64,000 bases of DNA from JADCRZ01 sp965200945 (lineage in GTDB: Bacteria; Bacteroidota; Bacteroidia; Chitinophagales; Chitinophagaceae), in assembly GCA_965200945.1 (NCBI GenBank), contig OZ241749.1, forward strand, positions 3,472,001 through 3,536,000, given 5' to 3'. The position numbers and the translations under genes are program-made. The notes below the pieces were generated by a model, which saw only the letters and a list, made by a program, of their open reading frames with translations, was not told the origin of the DNA and did not search any database. Numbering within the stretch: position 1 is the stretch's first letter; each line of letters starts with the position of its first letter. Positions 9,306 to 19,300 of this stretch are shown here, piece by piece.

Positions 9306-9374
9306 ATCGTTTGTAATTCTAGTTTCCGGCCGGCTCACTTTTAACGGGAGAGCCGGCCGCTGAAGGAGTAGATG

Positions 9375-12300
9375 TTAGTAGTTGAATTTGATGGAGAACA
9401 GGATCGAACGGGTGTTGGGATTGGTGAACCAGTCCTGCCCGCGGGCCAGGCTGGTACCGCTGATATTGACTTCCGGATCGGTGCCTGTGTACCTGGTCCA
9501 GAGGATCAGGTTGCGGCCCGTCACGGAAAAGTCTACCGACGACAAACGCGACATCCGCTGGAAACCGGGGCTGCGCAAGCTGTAAGCCAGCGTCAGCTCC
9601 CGCAGGCGCGTTGAGCCGCCATCTTCCACAAACTGCTTTACCGACGCCGTGCTGTGCGAGGTGCCCGGACCCTGGTACCAGGCCTGCGACAAAGCCACAG
9701 GTCCGGCCCCGAAATCGTGAATGTTTCCCTGGAATTTCGTACCCGCCGCAATCAGCTTGCCGCTGTAGTCTTTGAGCCCCCCTGCAGGCGCTACCGAGGT
9801 ATGTCCCACATCGGCGTGTGTGCCCATCAGGTAGAGCGATCCGCGCGTGCCGTTGTAAAAATCATTGCCATACACTTTGTCGAACAGCACGTAGAGCGAA
9901 AGGCCTTTGTAAGAGAACTGGCTGCCCAGTCCGCCCCGCCACTTCGGGTTTGGGTCGCCTACAATCTCGTTGTGCGTGCCGCCCTGCGGAAAGCCGTTGG
10001 CATCGAGGATAAACTTGCCCGATTTATCTTTCAGGAAGTCGGTGCCGTAGAACACCCCGAACGGCTGCCCGGGAATCAGCGACTGCCCGGCATAGGTGTT
10101 GGGCAGGGTGTAGGCGGTAGCGCCGGCCAGCGTGATCACCTTGTTGCGGTTCAGCGAGAAGTTGGCCAGCAGGTTCCAGGTAAAGGCGGCATGCGAGAGG
10201 ATGTTGGCGTTGAGATCCAGCTCCACGCCTTTATTCGAGAGCTCGGCCGCATTGATGTTGCGCACGGCGTACCCTGTTTCGTAAGGCACAGGCAGCGACA
10301 GGATCACATCTTTCGTGTGGTTGCTGTATACGGTCGCCGACAGCGACAGGCGGTTGTTCAGGAAGCGCAGGTCCAGTCCCAGTTCGCTCTCCGTTTTCCG
10401 CTCGGGGCGCAGGTAGTCGTTGCCGGCCGTCGTGCTTCGCACATAGCCGCCGCCGTAGAGTGAACTGGCGGTGGTAAGCCCGTTGGTGAACGGATCGGTG
10501 TAAACCGCCGGGGAAAAAATGGTGAAGTTCTGATAAGGCTGCGGCTGAATGCCCACCTGTCCCCAGGTAGCCCGCAGCTTTCCAAAACTCAGGATGTTGT
10601 TGTGATCGAGTCCTTTCAGCCGGGTGAACTGCCACGCAAGCGCGGCAGAGGGAAAGAAAAAGCTGCTGCTGGTTTGGGAACCGAACGTGGAAGCGCTTTC
10701 GTTGCGGCCGGTGAGGGTCAGGAACAGCATGTTGTACGCCTGCAGCTCGGCCTGCGAATAGTACGCATAGGTGCGGATAAGCTGATTGTAATTGCCGGCG
10801 ACCAGGTTGGAGTTCAGGGCATTGGTCAGAATGTCGGGCGCGGTAGGTACGATCAGGCTGGTGATGCGGTCGCTGAGCGAAGCCTGCCGGCGGCTGTTGT
10901 AGTTGACGCCCACCAGCAGCGAGCCGCTGAAATTCCGGTTGATGGTTTTGGTGGCGTTTGCAAAAACATCGGTGTTGAACTGCTTCTCGGTGATCCAGTT
11001 CTTTGAGAGCAGCCCTGTGAGAAAAAGAGCCGAATTGCGGGCAAAACGCTCGAGCCGGTTATCGGTGTAGTTGTCGATCCCCGAACGGGCGGTAACCGAC
11101 AGCCACGGCGCAGGGGTGATGTTCAGTTCCAGGTTGCCCATGATCCGGTCCACATCGCTTGTGTTGCGGTTGTTGTAGATGTTCCATACCGGGTTTGAGT
11201 AGATGGTGCTCTGATCAATACCCAGCGGGTTGCGGTACGAGACATGCGCGTTGTTGAAGACCTGCCCCGAGGCGTTGGTATAAGTGCCGGTATAATATTG
11301 ATTGTTGAAATCGGGTGGGGTGCGGATGCCTCCCAGCAGGATGCCGTCCACGTTGTCACCTTCCTGAACCCGTGAAGAAGTTACATTGGTGTAGCCTGCG
11401 GTGGCCGATGCCCGGAGCCAGTCGGTCAGCTGGCTGCTGGCGTTCACATGGGCCGTGTTGCGTTTGTAATTGCTAAAAGCTTTGATGACGCCCTGCTGGT
11501 TCAGGTTCGAGTAGCTGATGGCAAAGCTGGAACGCGCATTGCCGCCGCTGATGTTGACGGAGTTGTCGAAATAATGACCGGTTTGAAATACATCACCGGT
11601 ATGGTCATACACGTCTTTCGAGTTCTTGCCGCCATGCGTATTGGCAGCCGTGCCCGGCGCGATGGCATAGCGTTTTGTTCCGTCGGGGAAAAGGACGAAT
11701 CCCTGGTAGCCGGCCGCTGCCGGATCTGTGATATAGGTGTCGGCGCCGCCTTTCCGGTCGGCGATCAGGTCGCCGTAGCTGGTGCGGTTGCCCTGGGCGA
11801 AGAATCCGCCGCTGCCCTGCCCATAGGTGGTTTGAAGGGGCGGCATCTTGTTCACCTCGTCGAAAGACAAGGACGATTTTACGCTGATGTTTACCTTTCC
11901 GTTTGTGTCCTTCCCTTTTTTGGTGGTGATGATGATCACCCCGTTTGCGGCCCTTGCGCCCCACAAAGCTGCCGCGGATGCGCCTTTCAGCACTTCCAGG
12001 CTTTCGATGTCTTCGGTGTTCAGGTCGTTGATGCGCGACTGCTGCACGATGGAATTGTTGCCTGCCGACCCGTCGTTGAAGGTCGAGTTGCTGACCGGGA
12101 TGCCGTCCACGATAAAGAGCGGCTGTGCATTGCCGTTGATGGTGTTCTGTCCGCGGATCTGGATGTAAGCGCCCGCGCCGGGGTCGCCGCCGCTTTTGGT
12201 GATGATCACGCCGGAGGCCTTGCCGCTCAGGCCGGAGAGCAGGCCTGTTTCGCCCGACTGCGCAATGGTCTGGCCGCTCACGGTAGACACGGAAGAACCG

Positions 12301-12656
12301 AATTTGTTGCGCTCCCTCCGCTGCCCCAGGGCAGTCACAACCACTTCATTGAGCTGCCGCGCGTCGGGCTTCAGCACAACGTCTATCAGGCTCCGGTCTC
12401 CAACCGGGATCTCGGCCTGCTGTGCGCCTACCGCCGTGATCAACAGCGTGGCGGTAGATGCCGGCACGGTGAGGGTGTATCTGCCCAGCGCATCAGATGC
12501 CACAGCGTACCGGGTGCCTTTGGCGGCCACAGTGGCACCCGACACCGCGGCGCCTCCGTTCTCCAGGGTAACCGTACCGCTTATTTTGCGGCTCTGTGCC
12601 CGCACCACGCTGTAAGAAAGAACAAACAAGAGAGTCAGAAGTAGCCATCGCTTCAT
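9375..12656 (-). CDS. SusC/RagA-family TonB-linked outer-membrane protein
   Basis: The 1093-residue receptor has a signal peptide (SYSVVRAQ, cut near residue 20), a CarboxypepD_reg-like domain (about 22-100), a TonB-box segment LNEVVVTALGQRRER, a plug domain with PLFIVDGIPVSN and LKGASAAALWGARAANGVI (about 115-230) and a 22-strand-type barrel ending in an aromatic C-terminus (SILFSIKFNY). ALWGARAANG replaces the more common AIYGSRGANG, typical of one RagA subgroup. It pairs with the SusD-like protein downstream and lies 180 bp downstream of the MFS gene on the same strand. No STN domain is present. Confidence 0.96.
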   Translation of the reverse strand: MKRWLLLTLLFVLSYSVVRAQSRKISGTVTLENGGAAVSGATVAAKGTRYAVASDALGRYTLTVPASTATLLITAVGAQQAEIPVGDRSLIDVVLKPDARQLNEVVVTALGQRRERNKFGSSVSTVSGQTIAQSGETGLLSGLSGKASGVIITKSGGDPGAGAYIQIRGQNTINGNAQPLFIVDGIPVSNSTFNDGSAGNNSIVQQSRINDLNTEDIESLEVLKGASAAALWGARAANGVIIITTKKGKDTNGKVNISVKSSLSFDEVNKMPPLQTTYGQGSGGFFAQGNRTSYGDLIADRKGGADTYITDPAAAGYQGFVLFPDGTKRYAIAPGTAANTHGGKNSKDVYDHTGDVFQTGHYFDNSVNISGGNARSSFAISYSNLNQQGVIKAFSNYKRNTAHVNASSQLTDWLRASATAGYTNVTSSRVQEGDNVDGILLGGIRTPPDFNNQYYTGTYTNASGQVFNNAHVSYRNPLGIDQSTIYSNPVWNIYNNRNTSDVDRIMGNLELNITPAPWLSVTARSGIDNYTDNRLERFARNSALFLTGLLSKNWITEKQFNTDVFANATKTINRNFSGSLLVGVNYNSRRQASLSDRITSLIVPTAPDILTNALNSNLVAGNYNQLIRTYAYYSQAELQAYNMLFLTLTGRNESASTFGSQTSSSFFFPSAALAWQFTRLKGLDHNNILSFGKLRATWGQVGIQPQPYQNFTIFSPAVYTDPFTNGLTTASSLYGGGYVRSTTAGNDYLRPERKTESELGLDLRFLNNRLSLSATVYSNHTKDVILSLPVPYETGYAVRNINAAELSNKGVELDLNANILSHAAFTWNLLANFSLNRNKVITLAGATAYTLPNTYAGQSLIPGQPFGVFYGTDFLKDKSGKFILDANGFPQGGTHNEIVGDPNPKWRGGLGSQFSYKGLSLYVLFDKVYGNDFYNGTRGSLYLMGTHADVGHTSVAPAGGLKDYSGKLIAAGTKFQGNIHDFGAGPVALSQAWYQGPGTSHSTASVKQFVEDGGSTRLRELTLAYSLRSPGFQRMSRLSSVDFSVTGRNLILWTRYTGTDPEVNISGTSLARGQDWFTNPNTRSILFSIKFNY

Positions 12657-12836
12657 AAACTGATTTTAAAGATTGAAAGAGTGCTTTCAGACCAGGGAGC
12701 CGATGGAGATCGCTCCCGCCTGCAGTAAAAAATACCTGGTGAAAGAAGAGTGTAGAGAATAGTTATGTTTATTTGAAAGATCGTGAACACCGGCCGACGC
12801 AACTGCGTATAAAAACCGGTCTGGTGTGAGGCGCAA

Positions 12837-14183
12837 TCAGTAATCCATACCGGTAGGCACCAATTCTTCCGTTTCAACTTCTTCGTGCTTCAGATCAGTC
12901 AGCTGCTCAACATGCTCGTCGATGTTCAGCAACTGCATGATGAAACCGGCAACCACGATCAGTCCGGCGAACAACAGGAAAGTGACCTGCCAGCTGAAAT
13001 TTTCCTTTACCGGCCCGATCAGCGTTGCGCCTACCATCGACCCCAGCGCCCCGATCGTCATGTAAAACGTGAACTGGCTCGCGGAAACCTTTTTGGAGCA
13101 GCATTGCATGGCAATGGCGAACACACCGATCTTGGCAAAGGCATTGAACCACCTGTACACCAGAATAAATCCGTACACGAAGGGACTGCTGGCCCAGTAC
13201 TGTTTCAGGAAGGTTAAGGCAGCCACTGCCAGAATGATGACGAGGAAGTAGATATTGATCATCCGCTTTTTCTGAAACTTCTCGATGAGGTATCCGCCGA
13301 TAAGCATGCCGCCGATGCCGCTGATGAGGTCGGCCGTGGCAAAGACCTGCGAGTAGAAGACGTTGGTCCAGCCGGATACTTTTACGGTAAAAAGCGGAAG
13401 CAGGGTTTCGAAGTAATTATATGAGCCCTGGGTGATGAACAGCAGCAGGCAGACCAGCAAGGAATTCCGCAACCGGAACACGCTGAACAGCGACCTGAAG
13501 ATCGTGGGCCAGCTGGTGATCTGCATCTTCCTTGCATTTGCAGATACCGCGCCGCCCGTCCAGGGAAACAGTTTTTCACCGGGTTGTTCTCTCAGAAGAA
13601 GCGGCGCCAGCATAACCAGTGCGATCATGAAGGAGAGCGCAAGCATCGATGTTTTGAAGCTATAGGCATTCAGCAGCCAGCTTCCGAGGGCGAGTGCCAT
13701 AGAGCTGCCGATCATTCTGGCGCCTGCCATAAATCCGTTGACGCGGGCCTGTTCATGGGCCGGCACCACATCGATGGCCATGCCGTCCGTGGCGGCATCC
13801 TGCATGGCGCCAAAGGTGGAAGTGATAAAGGCGGCCCCCATGAAAAGGGACAGGTTGTTCAGCGGATCAGGCACATACGCCATGATCAGCAGGCCCGCCA
13901 TCAGTCCGATCTGTCCAAAGATGACCCAGGGCCTTTTCCGGCCCATCGGCAGGTAGGTGTACCGGTCCATCAGCGGCGCCACCACAAATTTGAAGGTCCA
14001 TGGCAGCGAGCAGGCGATGGCAAAAGCGCCTATCTCAGTGGGAGTTTTACCCTTCATGGCCATCCAGGCGGGAAGTCCGATGAACAGCATGCCCATGGGA
14101 ATGCCTTCGGCGAAATAGAGGGCCGTAAAGTTGAAATATCGCCAGAACGACTTTTCAGAAAGTGAGGGAAGAGATGTTCTCAT
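12837..14183 (-). CDS. MFS transporter, AmpG-like
   Basis: The 448-residue inner-membrane permease is predicted to move a small solute, probably a sugar or muropeptide-like compound, into the cytoplasm. About 12 hydrophobic segments are visible, starting with FNFTALYFAEGIPMGMLFIG (about residues 17-36) and including FKFVVAPLMDRYTYLPMGRK, an MFS loop resembling that of AmpG/PAT-type transporters, and TFGAMQDAATDGMAIDVV. The C-terminus is a hydrophilic acidic tail. It lies 180 bp upstream of the SusC/SusD pair on the same strand, so it could finish import of what that pair delivers to the periplasm. The exact substrate cannot be read from sequence. Confidence 0.85.
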   Translation of the reverse strand: MRTSLPSLSEKSFWRYFNFTALYFAEGIPMGMLFIGLPAWMAMKGKTPTEIGAFAIACSLPWTFKFVVAPLMDRYTYLPMGRKRPWVIFGQIGLMAGLLIMAYVPDPLNNLSLFMGAAFITSTFGAMQDAATDGMAIDVVPAHEQARVNGFMAGARMIGSSMALALGSWLLNAYSFKTSMLALSFMIALVMLAPLLLREQPGEKLFPWTGGAVSANARKMQITSWPTIFRSLFSVFRLRNSLLVCLLLFITQGSYNYFETLLPLFTVKVSGWTNVFYSQVFATADLISGIGGMLIGGYLIEKFQKKRMINIYFLVIILAVAALTFLKQYWASSPFVYGFILVYRWFNAFAKIGVFAIAMQCCSKKVSASQFTFYMTIGALGSMVGATLIGPVKENFSWQVTFLLFAGLIVVAGFIMQLLNIDEHVEQLTDLKHEEVETEELVPTGMDY

Positions 14184-14601
14184 TCAGCGGTGATTGGTTG
14201 AGCGTATGGTTTTCCGGAAGCAGAGATATGCATGACAGCAGGATGTGCCAGTTTTCTTAGAAAATATCAGAATAGGATTGTTGTGACTGGTTAAGCAATA
14301 TATCGGCACCTCTGCGTGCCGGAAAGCTCAGTGAACGTGTTCTATCGATGGTCATAAGCGGCTGGATGCGTGGCAAAACGTTTAAGCTATAATTTGAGAA
14401 AGTTAAACATACTCATTCTGGATAAGTTCATGAAAATGTTAAAATCTTTTCAGGAATTGGCTGTACAGGATGTGGTCGTTTTGATGCAGATGCCTGATTT
14501 CGTTTTGTGTAAGCAGCTAAAAAATAAATTCAGTCATTGTTAAACAGAAGGATATTCAGCCCCATTCAGGATATATTGAAACCCTGGCAGCCCATCCTCG
14601 T

Positions 14602-14625
14602 AGAGACGCAATGCCGGGCGTCTCT
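14602..14625. repeat. AGAGACGC inverted repeat
   Basis: Perfect 8-bp arms AGAGACGC (14602-14609) and GCGTCTCT (14618-14625) with an 8-nt loop. It resembles short GTAGAGACGC palindromes that I recall as scattered through many Bacteroidota and cyanobacterial genomes. Confidence 0.6.
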
Positions 14626-14723
14626 GAATGTCAGCGATCCTGTGCAGTTCTGCAGGAAAGCCGGAACACTGCTTCGAAGCTGTATGATATGCAATCCTCT
14701 CTGCGTAATAGTTGTTTCACTCA

Positions 14724-14817
14724 ATCTCCGGGGATCTTCGCGCGTACAGGCGCGCTGCAGCGAGTGGTTGCAGGCATGCAACTGCGCCTGCGCAAAGGGG
14801 ACAAGCGGGTTGGAGAT
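14724..14817. repeat. GC-rich palindromic dispersed element, copy 1
   Basis: The outer arms are ATCTCC (14724-14729) and GGAGAT (14812-14817). The inner arms are GCGTACAGGCGCGCTGC and GCAACTGCGCCTGCGC, which pair imperfectly. Most bases match the reverse complement of 40444-40527, including an unbroken 22-nt block; 48193-48287 is a more diverged relative. It lies between two minus-strand genes, about 120 bp past the GntR stop. Confidence 0.7.
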
Positions 14818-14938
14818 GCGAGGGGGCCGGCATATGTTAGGGCTTTGAACCGGTACGCCCGGGAGATTTGTGGCCGGTGGTTGTCGCTGGCAGCAAGCTG
14901 GTGCGGAAAATGGACGGAGAAGGAAAGAGCCCTGCGGT

Positions 14939-15670
14939 TTATTCCCGCCGGCTTTCTACGGTGTACACGAAGCTGTCGGCCCGGTAATAACCCAGATTGA
15001 ATTCGATCGGGCGCTCGCCCTGGTCGAATACAAAGCGTTTGCGCAGCAGGATGGGGCTGCCCTGTTCCACATCCAGCTTTCCTGCGATGAACTTGTCGGC
15101 GGCTTTGGCGCTGATCTCTTCCTGCGACAGGGTGGCGATCACCAGGTGGTCTTTTTCGAGGATCTCATACAACGGCCGCTTGAAATCTTCCTGCCCGGTT
15201 AGTCCAACCCGGGGGTGGAAATAAGATACGAAATAGACAAACGGCCCTTCAGGTTTGCCCCGCAGCCGCTCGAGCTTCAGGATCTCCTTGCTCCGGCTGA
15301 TCTCGAAAAAATGCGCCACCGCCTCGTCGGGCAGCACCCAGCTGAACTGCAGCTCGAAATTTTTGATCGGGATGCCGCGGGCTTTCATCTCCTGCGAAAA
15401 AGAAAGCCAGTTGTTTGATTTCGAACTGACTGCCGCCCCCGACACTTTCGTACCGATCCCCTTTTTTCTGATCAGCAGCCCCTCATACACCAGCTTGTTC
15501 AGCGCCTGCCGGATGGTGGTGCGCGAGATGGCCAGCTGCTTGGCCAGGTCCACCTCATTGGGAATCAGTTTACCGTTGGCATACTGCGGATCGGCAATGA
15601 TGCCACGCAACAGTTCTTCGGCCTGGATATGAAGCGGAACGGGGCTTTTGTGATCGATTGTCAGTTTCAT
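14939..15670 (-). CDS. GntR-family transcriptional regulator, HutC/UTRA type
   Basis: The 243-residue protein has an N-terminal winged helix-turn-helix (about 5-72; LHIQAEELLRGII, GKLIPNEVDLAKQLAISRTT and LNKLVYEGLLIRKKGIGT) and a C-terminal UTRA ligand domain (about 95-235; LRGKPEGPFVYFVSYFHP, PLYEILEKDH, LRKRFVFDQGERPIEFNLGY). Such proteins repress sugar or amino-sugar genes until a ligand binds. The start is the ATG at 15670 (MKLTIDHKSPVPLH), which matches family N-termini; the upstream open extension from 15724 is not used. It is divergent from the SusC at 16311 and upstream of the MFS-SusC-SusD set, so either may be its target. A palindrome at 15712-15731 is a candidate operator. Confidence 0.95.
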   Translation of the reverse strand: MKLTIDHKSPVPLHIQAEELLRGIIADPQYANGKLIPNEVDLAKQLAISRTTIRQALNKLVYEGLLIRKKGIGTKVSGAAVSSKSNNWLSFSQEMKARGIPIKNFELQFSWVLPDEAVAHFFEISRSKEILKLERLRGKPEGPFVYFVSYFHPRVGLTGQEDFKRPLYEILEKDHLVIATLSQEEISAKAADKFIAGKLDVEQGSPILLRKRFVFDQGERPIEFNLGYYRADSFVYTVESRRE

Positions 15671-15689
15671 GCGGGTACTAAGATAGAAG

Positions 15690-15697
15690 CAAAAATA
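15690..15697 (-). promoter_or_regulatory. candidate -7 box of the GntR gene
   Basis: On the minus strand this reads TATTTTTG, an exact match to the Bacteroidota -7 consensus TAnnTTTG, 20 bp upstream of the GntR ATG. The expected -33 region falls inside the palindrome at 15712-15731, so a repressor bound there would block the promoter. Confidence 0.4.
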
Positions 15698-15711
15698 AAA
15701 ATTGGTGGTTA

Positions 15712-15731
15712 AAACATATGACATTATGTTT
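15712..15731. promoter_or_regulatory. candidate GntR operator (AAACATA-N6-TATGTTT)
   Basis: A perfect 7-bp inverted repeat with a 6-bp spacer lies 42-61 bp upstream of the GntR start, just behind the -7 box. Position and symmetry fit autoregulation by the dimeric GntR protein. The assignment is inference from position. Confidence 0.45.
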
Positions 15732-16310
15732 GTACATAGTTGTTCGTTAGGGAAGTCTCTCCGTCGTCATACCGTGTTCGCTGTTCTGCAACAGACCGCG
15801 ACGCACCGACCGGGGAAGACAGCAGCCCGGACAAAAACGACGACGCTGTTTGTTGAAGACCACCAGCTGAATGGCTCTTTCCGGGGCAGCCGGTTCCTGT
15901 ACCGACACCAGTGAACCGGGAAAAGACCGGAACAACGCACGGAAAAACGTGGTCTTCCTCTGAACCTGGCTCTGTATCAGCTTGCTAAGGCTTTTGCCAA
16001 AACTGCCGGAACGTACGTAAAAACGATTGCTCATGAAAAAATACTACCCTTTCTGCCTGGCATTTTCGTACTCCTTCAAATTTTTCGTGCTTATTCATTC
16101 TCAACTGTTTCCTGGCCTCCAGGCCGGCGGCAGCGCACACGGAAGCAGCTGACAAGGGCTTCACCTCTCTCTCACCAGCCTGCATCGCTTTGAACACAGG
16201 CGGCTTTTCTACCTTCTCAAATGCTCGTAACAGTCACTCCATAAGTGATGGATCATAGTACAGGTAAACAACCACATCATCAAGAGCCTTCATCAATAAA
16301 ACTTGCTTCA

Positions 16311-19300
16311 ATGAGAAAATTCTCAACAACCGATGGCAGAGCCCTCTCTTTGGACCGCCTCGCCCGGCTGAACCCCTTCCTCCCATCTCCTTTTCTCTTT
16401 CTGCTGGCCTTTTTATTTTACTGCGGCTCCGTCTCGGCACAGGCACCGCACGTTCTCCGCGGAACGGTCACCAACGACAAACAGGAACCGGTTCAGGGCG
16501 CCAGCGTGGTGCTCAGGGGAGCCACCGGCGGCACCACCACCGACGCCGCCGGCAGATACCAGCTCACCGTACCCGAAAGAGGCGGTACGCTGGTAGTGAC
16601 CTACGTAGGACTGAACACCCAGGAACTGCGCGTGACCTCGCAGACCACGCTCAACGTGCAGATGGTATCGGCATCCGGCTCCATGCAGGATGTGGTGGTG
16701 GTAGGTTATGGCACCCAGAAAAAAGCCACCCTCACCGGCGCCATCTCCTCCATCAAGGGAGAAGAGATTATCACCACCAAAAACGAGAATGTGCAGAACA
16801 TGCTCACCGGTAAGATTGCCGGTGTACGCGTAACCCAGACAACCGCCGAGCCGGGTTCATTCAACAGCAGCCTCGACATCCGCGGCATGGGCACGCCCCT
16901 GGTGGTGATCGACGGCATACCCCGTACGGTGGATGACCTGCAGCGCCTCAACCCCAACGACATCGACAACCTCTCTGTGCTGAAAGACGCCTCTGCAGCG
17001 GTTTACGGCGTACGCGCAGCCAACGGGGTGGTACTGGTGACCACGAAAAGAGGGACCAACAACAAGCTTTCACTCAATTACTCGGGCTCCTACTCCTGGC
17101 AGATCCCTTCCGGCCTGCCAAAGACCGTGAACGCCATCGATTACATGACGCTTCGCAACGAGGCAGCCATGCACAATGTTTCCGGCGGCAGCCCGCTGTT
17201 CAACGACCAGCAGTTTGATGATTACCGCACCGGCAAAAAGAAAAGCACCGACTGGTACCCGCTGGTCTTTTCCAAATACGCGCCGCAGACCATGCATACC
17301 CTGAGCGCCACCGGGGGCAACGACCGGGTCACTTTTTATGCGGGCATCGGCCAGCAATACCAGGAAGGTTTCTTTAAATCGAGCGACCTCAGTTACACCA
17401 AATACAACCTGCGTTCAAACGTTACGGCCAGGATCACCGACCGCCTCACGTTCGACCTGAACCTGAACGGGACAGTGGACCAGCAGGACCGGCCCTACCA
17501 GGATTCATGGTGGATAGTACGCGGCTTCTGGCGGCAGGGACCGCAGATACCGGCCTACGCAAACAACGACCCGACCAAACTTTTTTACGGCCTGATAGAA
17601 GGTGATAACCCGCTCGCCTTTATGAATGCGGACGTGGACGGATACAAAAAATACGGGAAGAAATGGTTCCAGTCCTCTGCCAGCCTGAAGTATGAGATCC
17701 CCGGCGTGAAAGGCCTCTATATAAAAGGACTGTTCAACTACGATTACTATGTGTCGAGCGCCAACCTGTTCCAAAAAGAATACAAAGAATACCGCTACGA
17801 CGACGCTTCCAAAACGTTTACGTCATACACCCGTCAATCGCCCAGCACCATACGGAGGGAATCTTATTTCAAGACCCAGATCCTAGGCCAGGTTTCCGTG
17901 AACTACGACAGAACATTCGGCAAACATGCAGTGAGCGGACTGTTACTGGGAGAAATGCAGAAAAGAACGAGCGATAACTTTTTCGCCCAGCGAAACCTGG
18001 TGCTTCCGCTGCCTTACATCTTTGCCGGTGTAGCCGACCAGCAGCAGGCTACCATGAACGCGGCCGCCGACGGCTTGTACGACAATGCGAACAACGCCCT
18101 CGTGGGAAAATTCAATTACGCGTACAACAGCAAGTACCTGGCTGAGTTCCTGTTCCGCTACGACGGGTCTTCAAAATTTGCCCCTGGTCACCAATGGGGA
18201 TTCTTCCCCGCAGCTTCCGTAGGCTGGCGGGTATCCGAGGAACCGTTCTTTAAAAACAGCTCAACCCTTTCCTTTATCAGCAACCTGAAACTCCGCACGT
18301 CGTACGGCAAAACCGGTGACGACGGCGCTTCCACGTACCAGTTTATTTCAGGCTACAACTACCCTACCAGCACCAGCAGCCGGAACTTCACCGGAGGCTA
18401 TGTGTTCGACAACAGCTTCACAGCCAGCGCCGACAACAAAGGCATCCCGAACCCCAACATCACCTGGTACACCGCCAAGGCTTTCGACGCAGGCGTAGAC
18501 ATCGAACTGTGGAAAGGCCTGCTCGGCTTTACCGGCGACATCTTCAGCCGGCGCAGGGACGGACTGCTGGCCGTAAGGGCCGGTGGCATACCCACTGTAG
18601 TAGGAGCCAGTCTGCCCCAGGAAAACCTGAACAGCGACCTCACCTACGGGTTCGACCTCGAGCTCAACCACCGGAACCAGATCGGCAACTTCCGCTACAA
18701 TGCAAAAGGCATCTTCACCCTCACGCGCATCAAGCGCTTGTATGTGGAAGGCAGCCCGTACGGCAGCTCGTGGAGCAACTGGGTAGGCAACCAGAACGAC
18801 CGTATCCAGGGGGTGCATTTCGGACTTACCGGCAACGGCCAGTACCAGAACTGGGACGAGATCTATAACAGTCCTTATTACGTCGGCCGCAACACGCTTC
18901 CCGGCGACTACCGCTACGAAGACTGGAACGGAGACGGAGAGATCAACGGCAACGACAACCATCCGAACCGCTACAACCAGTTGCCCTGGATGAACTTCAG
19001 CTTCCTGTTCAATGGTTCCTGGAAAAATTTCGACATCAACTTCCTGCTCCAGGGTTCTGCAAAAAGTTCGCTGATCTATGGTGAACAGCTGCGGCAGCCG
19101 TTGTGGGGCAACGGCGAGTCGGGGGCGATGGAACAGTTCATGGACCGCTGGCATCCGGCCGACCCCAAGGCCGATCCGTACAGCCCTTCCACCGTTTGGG
19201 TACCCGGTCACTTTGCTTATACCGGAACGCTTTCCGACGAGAACTCTACTTTCAATGATGAGAACGGCGCCTATGTCCGTTTAAAAAGTATTGAGCTTGG

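Larger units (their letters stand above)
14184..14938. other. 755-bp intergenic region with several repeat types
   Basis: Between GntR (stop at 14939) and the MFS gene (start 14183), both minus. It contains a small hairpin GGCAC/GTGCC at 14305-14320 followed by degraded repeat-like sequence, an inverted repeat at 14602-14625 and the GC-rich element at 14724-14817. Open frames here (14537-14848, 14611-15000) cross these repeats and look spurious. No gene supported. Confidence 0.6.
15671..16310. other. GntR / SusC divergent control region
   Basis: 640 bp between GntR (minus) and the SusC of system C (plus). It contains the candidate GntR promoter and operator (15690-15731), a 16-nt block (15755-15770) also found upstream of the system D SusC, and a 74-codon plus-strand frame at 16034-16258 whose first 35 residues look like a signal peptide (MKKYYPFCLAF, then a hydrophobic stretch). 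That frame overlaps the longer possible SusC start and has no recognisable family; it may be a gene remnant or chance. Confidence 0.45.

Noticed and set aside
14537..15000. overlapping frames of 103 and 129 codons
   Set aside because: They cover three different repeat elements and the 3' end of the GntR gene on the opposite strand.
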